Program-made: the position numbers and the translations under genes
Shown: positions 1-12,086 of the stretch, piece after piece
How the letters are laid out: the number at the start of each line of letters is the position of its first letter
Position numbering within the stretch: the stretch's first letter is position 1
Notes under the pieces: model-generated
Database searches by the model: none
Told to the model about the DNA's origin: nothing
What the model saw: the letters and a program-made list of their open reading frames with translations, nothing else
NCBI GenBank assembly: GCA_031216915.1
Contig: CM062294.1
Coordinates: 394,931,217-394,995,216, forward strand
Source of the DNA: Pictodentalium vernedei
Lineage: Eukaryota > Mollusca > Scaphopoda > Dentaliida > Dentaliidae
Length of the DNA: 64,000 nt
Direction of reading: 5' to 3'

Positions 1-653
1 ACGTTGCCGAAGTAACATCACACCCACTCCATGCATGAATGAACAGGAGGTGTCGCCTAGTTGTTTCTCCGATCTTCGCTATTATATCTGCGACCTTCCA
101 TGCCTCCCCACCACTATGTGACTTCCGTGCTTCTGATTGGAAATAAACATCAACCGAAGTATGATTCCAATGGTGAACGGATAGCACTAGTACATCAGTA
201 TCATCTGCGGCAATGACAACTGAATTCCCTTGAGATGACAGTTTGATGGCACTTTCAACATTCAGGGTATCAACATCGCCCCAACTGCAGTTAACAGTAT
301 GTCCACCCGCTCTCAGTAATGTGGACAGCAATCTTATGAACTGCATTTTGTTATTCTCGTTCGACAAGAACCGTTCCTGGTTCTTGTGTGCAGTCATGGT
401 GTCTGTCGAACGGATATCGACACACACGTTGACAGCTCTCCTTCTATGCTCATGACTCTTCCTGTTTGGTCGCTGTCCATAATCATCGAAGACGACACAG
501 CAATTCTGTTCATATTTGTTGGCCACACAACATACTGATGGGCTACTTCTGAGTAGGTAGCCTTTGCCTTCCATTTGACTCTGAGGAGGAGAGACCCTCC
601 GCCAAGCACGTACACGGATTCAGATGGCGGCTTCGAAAGTGCTACTAAATCTC
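1..653 (-). pseudogene. C-terminal pieces of a conserved nuclease-like protein, frame-broken
   Basis: This continues the minus-strand gene whose upstream part is 645-1826. A short piece at about 653-520 (containing GGGSLLLRVKW and ATYSEVAHQYV) is in one frame. From about 520 the coding shifts to another frame that stays open to the window edge, so the end is not seen. The open piece contains VVFDDYGQRPNR, AADDTDVLVL near 183-212 and HAWSGCD near 19-40. Acidic DDTD and GCD signatures of this kind suggest a PIN/FEN-like nuclease fold; that is inference from motifs. The family is widespread in invertebrates, often in repeat-rich DNA, with no established role that I know. Two frame changes (about 650 and 520) point to a pseudogene, though short introns or assembly errors could look alike. 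Confidence 0.5.
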
Positions 654-1826
654 TGTTATTGCAGCTGCTAGGTCTGCCTTGTCTGCTTTTCTGGGAAAGA
701 TGTCTTTGAAGAGGGCTGTAGGCGTCACAGTCAGTTCGTACTCGAAGAACTGTGCCACGTCGCGCTCCCTCTGAGCAATAGCTATCAATCGAGTGATCAG
801 AGCTGATGGGTCTATTGATACCCTCTGGTTATCCAACTTCACCCCGGGGTTCAAATGGTCTAAAGTGCGAATTTGATCACTTCTTTTGATGGAGACAGTA
901 ACAACAACATTGTCTAGTTTAGAGTGTATCTCCGCCCCAACCGACTCAGTATTGTCGCAGTTAATACCATCATTCAAGGAAGCTGACAATCCGGAGGACA
1001 GGGAGCGCAATCTTTCATTCTCATCGAAAGGATCGTACAAGTCAAACCACTCTAGTATTTTCGTCATGTCGGTGTTGTCTCGTTCACGAGAAGTGCCCAT
1101 GTCTACATATTGTTCACTGGTACTGAGTTTCATGTCAGTCAGCGTTGTCATAGCTTCGTGTATTTCAGCGCATTTATGCATGGTGTAAATCCACTCCTGA
1201 CGCACTGATTCGGTCACCTCACGACCTCGCGTTGGTCCACCTCGACTTTTAATTGAGCGCATGAGCACTTGTTCAATCACAAGGTTACTTGAAAGGCCTG
1301 CCCAGACCCTGGAACTCCGGCGTATAGCATGGAAACCATCAAAGAAGAACCTATCATACAACCACGGATGTTTCTCGGGGAGCTCAAGCATCATTTGCAG
1401 ATACAACCTGCAACTCTTAGCGTTGTGTACATGTCCCCTGGCAGCGAAGAGGTTCAACATATTACTGACAGCAATAAGGTGGAGATTCCGATCGCCAACT
1501 CTGAACATTTTCAGTGTCTGGACATGTTCTAGATATTTTATCCATAGCTTAGCAGTGTGCGATTGTTCAGCCACTTTGACTTTGAACTCGTCGAGGCAAG
1601 TGTTTACCCTTACGGGAGCTGCTGAGTTTGCAACATCGGAAAGAGCTATCGAGCTGTCCAGCACATTATCATGCAACTCCTTGTGCGTTAGTGAATAGAA
1701 AAAACTGGATTCACACAAATCCATGTCCTCACGTTCGCAAAACGTTGGAATGCTGGTTTCGGAAAATTGATCGAAATTCGCTCTTATACCACCATCAGTA
1801 TAAATGCTATAAAAAATTTTCCCCAA
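645..1826 (-). pseudogene. Conserved uncharacterised metazoan protein, N-terminal and central part
   Basis: A 393-codon open frame. It contains a long conserved-looking block with WIKYLEHVQTLKMF, YLQMMLELPEKHPWLYDRFF, WAGLSSNLVIEQVLMRSIK, GGPTRGREVTESVRQEWI and STSEQYVDMGTSR. I recognise this pattern as a protein repeatedly predicted in invertebrate genomes, without an assigned function. The frame closes at 645, where the family normally continues into the GGSLL...DDTD nuclease-like part; that part is present downstream in other frames, so the gene is broken or spliced here. The first codons (MGKIFYSIYTDGG) look unlike the rest, so the true start is probably an upstream exon. No signal peptide or membrane segment is visible. 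Confidence 0.5.
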
Positions 1827-3840
1827 AGCGGATTTTTGCGGAGTTTGGATATGTTCTTCAGGAGATATTCCTCTTCAAAATGACACAAAAATCAGCTTAT
1901 CCCATTTTTTTTCCGGGTACGACCACTTTATTTGTTCAACGCCTGTACTACGTGGAGGAAACACGAAGAATGTCACGAACAAAATAGAAATTGAAATTAG
2001 AATATATGGATAGTTAGACCTGAACATTGGTAATGATTTTTCCAAGAAATTTATCTGTTAGGTTCCATCTTAAGTTTATTGTTTCTGTCTTCGTGTTTGA
2101 ATATGCAGGTAAGAAAGCATTTCTGTAGTTTTATAACTTTTTAAATACTCCATGAAGGCGAAATATTCAGGCGGACATTTTCTCACTTTGCAGGGATAAA
2201 TATAATTTTTGTATATCAGCATGCAAGTTGCAACATCCGACTGTTTCAACTGCTTGCATTGTCTGGCCATCGTGTCCTGGTAAAATATATTGCGCATTCA
2301 AATCTATTAAAAATTTGGGCTGGGATTGACTGCAGGGATAAGACAGTCCATACACTACCTTCTCTCGCAGGTTCCTGAAAATACTACTTTAGATTAGAAA
2401 GTTATAGCACAGGAAGGGGATACGTTAATGGTGAAGTGACAGACGGATGACGGGCAATCAGTATCAGCAAAGTTTTAACGAAGCCCGAGCAGAATGAAAA
2501 ATGGATCCGTCTCGAACAATGTGATCAATAATTTGGAGGGGCTGCAACTCCTGTGTCAATGTATGTTGTCGCTCAGGGTAATTAAGGCATTGTTCTGCTC
2601 AATATCCCGCAAGACGCAACGACGTCGCGCTCTCTTCAAACCTCCAGATGGTCGAAGATGTGTCGAGTTCCAGACAATGTATTGAAGTTTTGTCACGAAC
2701 CTGACGTCAACCACTCATAACGACCGTTACTTCGCATTGACTTTACATTCTGCGCGGAGCCTATGTTTATCAAGATAATGAGTATGTCTCGTTGATATCT
2801 TGTGATGTGCCATTCATTGTCATGAATCAGATTGATTGAACACGACGTGTACAAATAGAAACAAGTAACACTTGTGATTAACCCCGATGCAGGCATGGCA
2901 TTCTTAAAAATGCAGGAGGGCTAAAAATCGCTCTCCTCACATGGCCTAGGGGAGCGATTAGCTCTCCTCAAGCTTACAGAAGCTGAAAGTGGCAAAATGA
3001 AGTTGTACTATAAATGAATTCTACCGTGTGGGCTTTGTACATTTTATTTGGTGCTGCTAACCAGGTAGTCTCTGTGAGACGGCTACACTGCCCTTTCCAC
3101 ACCTCCGGGCCTTGGTATGGCCCGGAGGTGTGGGGGTGGGGGGGGGGGGGCAGTGTGGCCATATTGCAGAGACCACTAACATAGCAGAGATCTGTAAACC
3201 TATGGGTTTTAGGAAGAGACTGTTGTGGTAATCATTAATTTCTAAGGCTAGGAGGGCTATTTTTCGCCCTCCTCAATTGTTTAAGGCGAGCAGTAGGCGA
3301 GCGAATAAATCGCTCTCCTGAAAATGCCAGGCCTGCCGATGCCCCTTTGGTATCGTCTCAAACACAACTGTAAACAACTACAAGGCGTGTCTATATTGTA
3401 TATGTGGGGAGGTTTGTTTGTTGTTTAGTTAAAACAATATTTGTTTCTCACAATATTAGGTAATAACATTAAGCCCATTGTGGAATTAATATTCCCCTTG
3501 TTTTACCTTGTATGTTAATTTTCCGAATCCCATCAACAAACAATAAGGGTGCATTATTAGAACTATAACTGTGTTTTATTTGACACAAACAATAACTGTG
3601 CACTATTAGATCAATAACTATACATTATTAAAATACCTCGATTGTCTTTCTGAACAGTACCTGCACTGACAGTACTGTCCAACATTGAGTAATCTCCGGT
3701 GCACCAAAGAAAGGCCAATTAAATTATTTAAGATTTGAATATTGGCAATCTAATTTTATAATATTAATTTAAGGTTTCGGGAGATAATGCATAGAATTCA
3801 CGAAGAGTGGGTTTTAAGACATAATACACTCGTCTCTGGG
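1827..3840. other. No gene seen; candidate MITE and GC-rich hairpin
   Basis: No convincing coding frame. At about 2886-3338 a block starts with GCAGGCATGGCATT and ends with the near-reverse complement AATGCCAGGCCTGC. It carries several AGGAGGGC or CGCTCTCCT inverted motifs, as in a small non-autonomous transposon. Inside it, 3098-3133 is a perfect GC-rich stem with arms of about 14 bp (CACACCTCCGGGCC) around a 7-nt loop, followed by a long G run. The remaining sequence is AT-rich and featureless to me. Confidence 0.35.
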
Positions 3841-3844
3841 TATT

Positions 3845-4490
3845 CAGTAAAAATGGGCAACATGCCGAAAAACCGAGCGATTCCAATGCAATGGGGATAC
3901 CGAACCGATCAAATCGTTAAATACTGACACCGTCTGAATTTTCAATTTTTCACACATTCGCTATTTATAGTCCCTGTTGAGGCTTGATAACACTTGAAAG
4001 GTTCATTTTCATGACAGAAATGACTGATTTTCTTTTCAGTTTTGTTAACCCTCAATAGACTAAGCAACTGTCATGAATTCACACGAGACTACAACCATAC
4101 ATATCAAATTGCTCAGCAGTGATTTCTAGTCAAGTCATGGCTGCCTGCTAAGGCAGCCAAGATCTGACTAGAAATGACTGCCCAGGTGTTTTGTCTATAA
4201 CTGTCAGCAGGACCTCATAAAGAGGGCATGGTCAGGACACATGCAATTAGATCGCAAGAGCTTGAAATATGTCTTTAAACATTCAAGTGTGTTTTGAACA
4301 AGTCGCAAAATTACTGTAGATATGATTTGTGGTCGTAAAAGAAAGCCACTGTTGAGCTGATTGGCAGTATCATTTATTATGTAGTGGTAGAATGACACTA
4401 CAACTTATTCTGTTTTTTCTTATGTGAATTATTGTTTGGTCTTCAGTCAAGTCAAATACCAAACCGATACCGATATTATTCTTTGCTTAT
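3845..4490. repeat. Diverged hAT-like MITE, copy 1
   Basis: This stretch matches 53341-54059 over most of its length: an ATGGGCAACATGCCGAAAAA-like head, a central TTTCTAGTCAAG...GGCAGCC stem-loop at about 4120-4186, the GGACAAGTC/GAACAAGTC block, and an ACCGATACCGAT tail. The second copy has hAT-type ends and a near-perfect 8-bp duplication; the ends here are too decayed to place exactly. No transposase remains. Confidence 0.5.
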
Positions 4491-4611
4491 GAAAAATAAT
4501 ACAACAAAAAGATTGGATATGACAGATATCAAGTGGATACTGATCATTGTGTGTTTCAAAGAACTGGAACACATACTAGGCATTTGTTCGATTATATATT
4601 GGAAATGTAGG

Positions 4612-4656
<45 letters not shown>
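4612..4656. repeat. (GA)n microsatellite
   Basis: About 20 uninterrupted GA units. The small open frames on both strands here are products of the dinucleotide run. Confidence 0.95.
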
Positions 4657-4659
<3 letters not shown>

Positions 4660-4957
4660 GTTATTGATAGTGGATAGAGAGAAATACAAAACAACACCAA
4701 AGGTGCACGATAGTTGTACTGGTTTGAATAGCCAGAATTGAATCAATGGGGTGGATGAGTTGTCCAAAATCGCGCTACTTACCGAGTTTGGGATTGTGGG
4801 ATATAAGTTCGCACTCTATTTGCTTTTAAATCTAATTCTGGAGTGGCTATTTGTCACAAAGTCATACTACAAGTGCATTCAAAAAACTTATATCCACTAT
4901 GTTTTAAATAAAATACACAATATACACATATAGCTGCCGTAACGCAATGTCTTATTT

Positions 4958-5176
4958 AATTAACCATTTGAACACGGGAGGTATCGTCCATGCCAGTTCA
5001 GTTCAAAGACAGCATCTGGAAGAGTTTATTTTCATTTTTTTGTGTCAGACCAATTAATATTTTCAACGTACAACCTTATTGCTGCACGTTGAAAATATTA
5101 ATTGGTCCACCCTAAAAAAATTCGATTAGTCAACTCACACTTTCACTTAACAGCCATCCTTTTTAATGAAATTATG
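4958..5176. repeat. Short palindromic repeat family, copy 1
   Basis: Begins TTAACCATTTGAACACGGG and holds a strong stem at 5048-5107 (GACCAATTAATATTTTCAAC against its complement). It ends in CAGCCATCC...AATGAAATTATG. The same layout recurs at 18553-18737, so this is a dispersed MITE-like family; TTAACC at the start hints at piggyBac-type ends. A SINE has inserted at its right end. Confidence 0.5.
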
Positions 5177-5545
5177 GGGTGGGGGTGGGGGGGGGGAGCT
5201 CAGTAGGTAGATATGCAGGCTGCAAAGCCGAGAGGTCCTCGGTTCGAATCCCACCGGCGGCAACCGCGTTGTGTCCTTGGGAAAGACACTTCACCCCCTT
5301 TGCCCATGTGGGGGCACGGTGACGCTGTGCACTAAGGCGTACTGCATGTCGATGGTGCATCTGTCTTCAACCAATGCTAACCCTGCTTGTGTGGAGTTAG
5401 GATGTTGGGGAGCTGACAGTTGCTCACCGTTGCTCGGTGGTTCTCTCTGGATACTCCGGCTTCCTCCACCCGTAAAACTGTCGTGGTCATGATTAGCCAT
5501 TATGCAGAAATATGTGACCTTAAACACAAATAAATAAATAAATAA
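5177..5545 (+). mobile_element. tRNA-headed SINE with 13-bp target duplication
   Basis: The head carries A-box-like GCTCAGTAGGTAGA and B-box GGTTCGAATCCC, the internal Pol III promoter of tRNA-derived SINEs. A conserved body (CCTTGGGAAAGACACTTCACC, later TGTGTGGAGTTAGGATG) and an (AAAT)n tail follow. The 13-bp sequence TAATGAAATTATG lies at 5164-5176 and again at 5546-5558: a perfect target duplication. Related copies are at 9945-10330, 11020-11340, 16830-17200 and 54470-54620. It encodes no protein and would need LINE machinery in trans. Confidence 0.85.
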
Positions 5546-5660
5546 TAATGAAATTATGACGTATCATGTCCCTGGGCCGGTAAAGTGGCCTGTCTAGTTC
5601 AAAGGGTAGAGTGCTAAATTATTTTCAGCCATCAAAAATTTTACACATGTCTTTGCCTTG

Positions 5661-5708
5661 TTACAATTTATGGGAGAGTGCCCATAGGCACTCTCCCATA
5701 AATTGTAA
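5661..5708. repeat. Perfect hairpin, 22-bp arms, 4-nt loop
   Basis: TTACAATTTATGGGAGAGTG plus CC pairs exactly with its complement after the loop CATA. No flanking gene explains it as a terminator; probably the core of a tiny MITE. Confidence 0.7.
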
Positions 5709-7410
5709 CTAGGAAAATCCATACAGACCAAATAATTTAGGTTGAAAGGTAATATGAAAGACACCCACAGAGTTTGAAGCCTCTGAGTTACAGTACCTGC
5801 ACTTCAGAGTAAAGCCCAAGTATGGGCTTCCAGCACTCAACCAATTAACGCGTACTGTAGACCAAACTGGCCATACACGAATCGGGTACAACAGTCATCC
5901 AGTCTGTACGACCGACATTATTACCAAATCAAGTATTGTAACGAATCGATACCCAAGACTCCAATCCAGACAGACATGTCCGACTGGAAAGATACTGGGG
6001 AGGGATTGGTGTCATCCTCTACACCCCAGCGCTGCTCTTGAGTTAGTAGTGCCGCCTCCTAATAATGTTAGAACTACATTTTTGTTCTTTTTTCGAAAAT
6101 TAATCAGGTTTTGCGGCGATTGCCTTCGAAGCAAATGTGAAACACTAAAATATTATTTTATGGCACATGTAAGCATTTTTATTCTTTCGGGTGCACAATT
6201 GCTCCAGCGTTTGTCAAACCCATCGGAGCTGCGCGTATACTCAGAAAGATGATGTGTTAAAAAGAAGATTTTTTTTCTTGGTATGAATCATTTTTTGCGA
6301 AAATAGCACCAATGATTTTTATATCACCAGCAGCAATTGCAAACGGCATTTAATTATTTCCCTTAATTCCAGATGTTCAACAGAAACAACGCACCAATTA
6401 CAATATATATTGAGCAATGAAACTTTTTCAACCCAAAATGTCTTTGATCAGAACACAAAACAAATTTTCTCTGTTATTTTTATAATACCAATCTTTCGAT
6501 AGGTGTAATTGGGTTCATAAAAGTTTTATGCACACCTTGTGTTGTCTGTGCCTGAGCACTTGCTCCCTCGCAGCCGAAGATTAAAGACTGACACAGCTGT
6601 TTTTCGATAATTTCCGCCAGATGAAACATTTTGACCTTTCATCATTCACTTTCTGAATCCTAACAAACTTAATCATCACAGTCGAATTATCAAGCTTTCA
6701 ATCCAACAGTCTAATACGACGACGTAATGGCTTGAAACTAGTCTAACTCTCAAATGGGTCATCACCCATGTTCATATTCATTCAACTGAAATATTTCAAT
6801 TGGCTGAAAAAGCGAACCCACGGTTCGATTTTTCGACCAGCTGATATATTATGGACGATTGATTCTGAAAAATCTCATAAAGATTCATTTCCTGTGACTC
6901 AAAGCTAGACATAATTATGCTCAATCGAGAATTGATTAACAATCAGAAATGAAGTCATCGCAGTCGTAGTTTTATGATCACGTCGCGTAAAGTTCAACAA
7001 ATTATGTAAATATCTTGATATTTTTATGGAGAATTAAATACTTATGATTGTAATATCTATAACTGGGGCAGGAAAGAATATCATTTCATTTTTGTATGTG
7101 AAGGCTCGTCACATTTCATTAACGGTCATCTGCGCGCAATTTCCACAAAACCTGGACAATCAAACAACACACAAGAGCGTAAAATTCCAATCAGCATTAG
7201 ACTGGTGACCCGAGAACTTGTCGATTTTTTTAAGTTGTTGAGGCATTTTCGCATAAACCTGTTGCGTGCCGTAATGTGATAAACAAGTGATATTTTTATA
7301 GATCAGATCGAACGAAGAGAATAGTTTTTGCGCGCCGAATGCGGTGCGAATCGGATCAGACTCTGATCGCGTGGCGAAACACTTATCGACCTGTTGGGCG
7401 AGATTTCATT
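5709..7410. other. No gene seen; one dispersed repeat
   Basis: No supported coding frame. About 6740-7020 contains an imperfect stem (GCTGAAAAAGCGAACC...GGTTCG-TTTTTCGACCAGC) followed by GATTGATTCTGAAAAATCTC. The same arrangement occurs at about 20590-20880, so it is a dispersed repeat. The rest is AT-rich with no structure I can name. Confidence 0.4.
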
Positions 7411-8044
7411 TAGAGCTGAAACGGTTAAGGGTTTTCTTGATCGATTAATCGCGTGGATTAATCTTGGTTACCCGATTAATCGCTTGTCCAAATAGATATC
7501 TAAATAACTGCCATACCGTTGATGATTTACGGCATGAACCCTTTACCCAACGTAACAAATAAAACCGATTAAGCCTATATACAAAAAATCTCCATTCAAA
7601 TTTATTATGTTTTCAATTTTTGTCTCAAAAACATAGCTTGTGACCCCTCATTGGAACGAGCTCGTTCCAATGAGGGTTCATAAGCTATGTTTTTGAGACA
7701 AAAATTGAAAATGTTTAGTAATTCATGAATTTATTTTGCAAGTATCGTCTGCTGCGCACAATGGGTAAAGGGTTAAGAATGGCCATTTCCAGCCACTGAT
7801 ACAGTATAATGATCATGCAAGTAAACAGGCATGTCAGCAAGTAACTTGCATGCTTTACTCTGTCTCGTATAATTGATGTGTGTCAGTGTGACAATGTTTG
7901 CATGTTTTGGAGCAAGTTTGTTCCTTTATTAACCCATATAATACAGTAGTTCAAAAGTAACGGATAATCGATCAATTACTTTGTGGATCGATCAAGCTGT
8001 TGATCATTGATTAATCGATTAATCGGTTAACCGTTTCAGCTCTA
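7411..8044. mobile_element. hAT-like MITE with decayed 8-bp target duplication
   Basis: The 18-bp terminal inverted repeat TAGAGCTGAAACGGTTAA is exact at both ends; a TAGAG start is typical of hAT elements. The flanks ATTTCATT (7403-7410) and TTTTCGTT (8045-8052) match at 6 of 8 positions, as expected for an aged 8-bp duplication. Subterminal CGATTAATCG palindromes lie on both sides. A piggyBac-like MITE (7537-7776) is nested inside. No transposase. Confidence 0.75.
7537..7776. mobile_element. piggyBac-like palindromic MITE, subfamily B (nested)
   Basis: Ends read AACCCTTTACCCAAC and its complement TGGGTAAAGGGTTAA. The centre is a large stem around GGAACGAGCTCG flanked by GTCTCAAAAACATAG-type arms. 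Lies inside the hAT-like element at 7411-8044, so it is the younger of the two. Left TTAA has decayed. Confidence 0.7.
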
Positions 8045-9317
8045 TTTTCGTTAAAACAATATCGGCCGGATTATCAGAAACAAACTAAAAAATAGCGTCT
8101 CAGATTTTAATGTTCTCTCATTTGTTTGGCGACGGGTGAGATTCTGCAATAGAGTAAGGAGAAATGCTAAAGGATAATTTAGACCCAGTCGCGATCTGAT
8201 CTCGAAATTCTGTCCGCTTTTGCGATCGCAGTACCGTATTTAACGCTTTGCTCAACACAACAAGAAGACGGTACTTGCTGAAAAAATATTTTGAATAATT
8301 AAAAATTTTACATTTCTTTACCTCAAAGACATGGCGCCTCACAATAAGTGAACACAAACTATATTTAGAAGGGAAAAATTGTAAAAAAAAATAAACAAAC
8401 CAGAAACTCAAATGAGCACAAAACGCTCACTTGGATCATGTTGTCGACAGGAAATGGAGAAAGTTTAGGTATGGGGAGTGAGAACCTTTTGATTTATCGA
8501 ATCAGGGTAAGAATCCATTTTTTTTAAAAATGATAGCATTTTTCCAGCCAGTTCCCAGTTTGAATTTCTCAGAGGATTGAAGATTCTGAACAGAGGATCT
8601 GAAGAAGAAGAGTTTTGAAGAATATTCCTCTTACGCCACCAAGTTAAACGTCTTGCTCAAATATAAATCTAGGGAACTAATTTAAATAAACTTGAATCTG
8701 GTCTCCTCAAGGATGTTGTGCATACCCAAATCTCAAAAGATCTTGACTGGCGAATCTTAAGAAAAAGATTTTTAAACAATTTTCCTTATACTGCTCTAAG
8801 TTAAAATTCGCGCTTCCGAAATGGGAACCCAAAATCAGGGAATGGAATTGAACCACTTTGATTCTGATCTGGGGGTGTTCTATACCAAATTAAAGGTTCT
8901 GACTAGTGGTTTTTGAGTGGGAGGGCTTTTTAATTTTTGTAAACAAGAAAGAACATAACTCGGCATTTTCCTATTATCAGCGTTTTTTGCATCAGAGGCA
9001 TAGCTCCACCCAATAAGGGGTCACGACTCACGAGTTGGGTTTTTGAGAAATAGAAATGAAAAGAAAATGAAGCTTGAATAGCAATTACTGTATCTGGCTA
9101 TGAAGTTAAAGAACAAACACGACTACTAGACAACACTTGCAAAAATAAATTCAATGGCTAACAATTGCATTATCTGCCCACAAAACATAGTTTATGACTC
9201 CCACAATGGAACGACCGCAATGAACTCGTTCCCATGTGGGGCCATGTGCTGTGTTTTTAAAACCGAAAAGAACAAATCTAATATTTGAGTTTCTGTGGCA
9301 GTCTACTATATACTATT
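8045..9317. other. No gene seen; decayed MITE pieces
   Basis: No convincing coding sequence. At about 9105-9270 ACAACACTTGCAAAAAT, AACATAGTTTATGACTCCC and CTCGTTCC mark a heavily decayed subfamily B palindromic MITE. A weaker scrap with GGGGTCACGACTC and TTTTTGAGA lies near 9010-9060. Confidence 0.35.
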
Positions 9318-9556
9318 TTAACCAAACGCAGACGATATCAAAATTTATTTTAAATATCATTTTTTGAAATTTTTCAAAAAATTTCAACAAAACCATATCA
9401 TGTGACCCCTCGTTGGAACGAGCTCGTCGAGCTCGTTCCAACGAGGGGTCACATGATATGGTTTTGTTGAATTTTTTTGAAAAATAATATTTTTTTGAAC
9501 TGCTGAATTTGAATATTACGCGGCCGGATGCGCCGATTCGTTGGGTAAAGGGTTAA
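9318..9556. mobile_element. piggyBac-like palindromic MITE, subfamily A
   Basis: TTAA at both ends, although the left end has lost part of the CCCTTTACC block. Long inner arms of AACAAAACCATATCATGTGA and its complement surround the shared core GTTGGAACGAGCTCG. The same subfamily occurs at 10613, 17369 and 51113. Confidence 0.75.
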
Positions 9557-9944
9557 TACTCTTTTAAACTTACACAAGCTTCCCGATTGGTCAATAACCA
9601 ATGCATTCGGTACAGCACATTTAACTCCAACAGGGTGTACGAAGTTCAACGGGGTGTATGAGAATATCAAGTGACAGCTAAATGGGGTGTACAGGCATTC
9701 TATGGTACCTTTCGCTGATTTCCGATTCGCCCATCGCCTCAAACATTTTCGTCAGTAATAATAAATATTCAAACTCACAAACAAAATGAGAACAACATTG
9801 TTTCATTAGAATATTCCGAAAACATGGAATAAAACGTGTACATACCCACAATGTCCGATTTTACTGTCGAGAAGAGGGATTCTGTTGTGGTGTTTCTACA
9901 CTACAGATCCGTTGTGGTTTCGTTATGTGAATTGTCTCTTCGTA

Positions 9945-9945
9945 T

Positions 9946-9988
<43 letters not shown>

Positions 9989-10330
9989 TTAGGTTTAACG
10001 ACTCTTTGGACAGCTAGGGTCACCTCGTATAGGTCAGTTTTACGGGTTGAGGAAGTCGGAGTCCCCGGAGAGAACCACAGAGCAACGGCGAGCAACTGTC
10101 AGGCTCCCCATCATACTAACTCCACACAAGCAGGATTAGCATTGGCTGAAGACAAGTGCACCATCGACGTGCAGTACGCCTTGGTACGCAACATCACCTT
10201 GCCCCCACGTGTGCAATGGGGGTGAAGTGTCTTGCCCAAGGACACAACGCGATTACCGCAGGTGAGGTTAGAACCGAGGCCCTCTCGGTTAGCAGCCTGC
10301 AACCCTACCTGCTAAACCACCGCACCCCCC
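9945..10330 (-). mobile_element. tRNA-headed SINE
   Basis: Reverse orientation: (TTTA)n tail complement at about 9943-9990, then the body shared with the SINE at 5177 (GACAGTTTTACGGGTT-type, CTCCACACAAGCAGGATTAG, AAGTGTCTTGCCCAAGGACA). The tRNA-like head sits at about 10260-10325 and ends in a C run. The plus-strand open frame across it is not a gene. Confidence 0.75.
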
Positions 10331-10612
10331 CCCCCCCCTCCAAAGCACTTGTACAAGTTTGAATATTGTGTTCCCAATTCTCGAAGACATGCAGCACCAC
10401 TGTATCGAATAAAACACTTATAAAGAGTCAACTTGTGTACCACAGTAATAAAGGCGCGTCATTGAACTGAAGCCTCCCAAATGTTTGAGTTCAATCGAAG
10501 GGAAATAACTCTAAATCGTTCTTGTTCAGTAATACAGAAAGATATGTTTCTTGCAGTTTCTCTGATTACTACTTTTATCAACGCTTTCGCCACTGGAATA
10601 CCATTTGGGGTT

Positions 10613-10860
10613 TACCCCTTTACCCAACGCAGACGATATCAAAATTTATTATTTTAAATATCATTTTTTAAATTTTTTCAAAAAAATTCAACAAAACCAT
10701 ATCTTGTGACCCCTCTTTGGAACGAGCTCAACGAGCTCGTTCCAAAGAGGGGTCACATGATATGGTTTTGTTGAAATTCTTCGAAAAATAATATTTTTTC
10801 AGCTGCTGAATTTGCATATTACGCGGGCGGATGCGGGCGATTCGTTGGGTAAAGGGTTAT
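10613..10860. mobile_element. piggyBac-like palindromic MITE, subfamily A
   Basis: CCCCTTTACCCAACG left end, CGTTGGGTAAAGGGTT right end. Inner arms AACAAAACCATATC and core TTTGGAACGAGCTC pair with their complements. About as intact as the 51113 copy. Confidence 0.8.
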
Positions 10861-11019
10861 AAAAGAAAACAAAACTCGACACACTGAAGGGGCAGGGTAA
10901 TAAATTCATCACACTGTGTCCCAGCAAAGTGTACGGGACTGTACTGCCCTTCTGAGATTCGTATTTCTGAAACACAGTGTGACCAATAGTATGTGGTTGA
11001 ACTCAATACTGAGCTCCTT

Positions 11020-11301
11020 CTGAATGAGTACACGATGGTTAGAAAATTAGGTTTCATATCGAAAGGTTGTAGGTTCGATTCTGACATGCGTTTTCCTCTT
11101 GAGTAAGACGATTAGTTCCAATTGCCCAAAATCTAATGGTACACATGCTTTTAACCCTTGATAACCTCGCTTATGAGGAGTTAGTAAGGTGGAGAGTCCG
11201 ACGGTTAATCGCTACAGCTCGGCGATTTTCTCTGGTAGCTTACCCTGGCTTCCACTGCCGTACAAATGCCAGACACGATATGACCCCGAATATTGAACGT
11301 G

Positions 11302-11336
<35 letters not shown>

Positions 11337-11340
11337 ATAG
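11020..11340 (+). mobile_element. Diverged SINE
   Basis: B-box-like GGTTCGATTC at about 11072, a decayed body (GAGGAGTTAGTAAGGTGG, TTTCTCTGGTAGCTTACCCTGGCTTCC) and an (AAAT)n tail at 11304-11340. More diverged than the 5177 copy; left edge approximate. Confidence 0.55.
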
Positions 11341-12086
11341 AGCTGTCCTAACGGACCAAATCCCCTCCCCCCTGCAAAGAATGGCCTTGACCGTTGAACT
11401 TCAAACCACTACGGGTTAGGTGAATGCCATATCGAATCTACATGTGTTCTTGGTTTACGACGCAAAAAGCGGCGTGTCCGCAGGCGGACCAGCCGACAGG
11501 TAATGGACTCGACCTTGACCTTTGACCTTCAAAGTCAATATGGGTAATCTTTCTGCCATACGGCATCTGCACCTGTCATTTCCTCTTCTCTGGTTGAACA
11601 CTTCTCGACTTAGAACACAGAACGTGTTATGTCTACAGACGTACCGCATGACAGCTGGACGGACATGGCGATCTTGATCTTGGCCTGTGACCACCAAAAA
11701 CAATAAGGCCTTTCTTTTATGTTGTAAGACATGAATATATGTGATTTACTCTTCCTAGGTGAAAGACCTTGAGTGCAGAAAGCGTTGTGTATACAGTTGT
11801 GTTTAATACACCACTGTAAAGCTGCTTAGTCTTCTCCCTTTCGACTGACACCGGGCACTGTTGGATACGTTGTGTGAATCATATTTGAGGGGGTGTAATG
11901 AAGATGAGTGCTATCATTTTCGAAAAGCGAGCTGTGCACCTTGTTAATATTTATATACCATTATGAGGGCACGTTAGCATCGATTCAAAAATGCTATCAC
12001 ATATCATTTTTCTTTCGATTTTACAGCTTGTGCCGAGTACCTGTGTATCATACCACACGGAATGAGTAAAGCCTCATGCAATCCTT
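11341..12086. other. No gene seen
   Basis: A weak internal duplication (CTTGACC...GACCTTCAAA...ATGGGTAA followed by GCCATACGGCATCTGCACCTG) recurs in decayed form across 11400-11720, which suggests an old tandem repeat. No coding frame is supported. Confidence 0.3.

Noticed and set aside
4432-4767. Small frames over the GA run
   Set aside because: Made of Arg-Glu or Ser-Leu dipeptide repeats from the microsatellite.
5190-5250. tRNA gene
   Set aside because: A- and B-box-like sequence and GGTTCGAATCCC are present, but there is no full cloverleaf; it is the head of a SINE with tail and target duplication.
9836-10225. 129-codon frame with YLFIYLFIYLF run
   Set aside because: The hydrophobic run is the (TTTA)n tail of a SINE.
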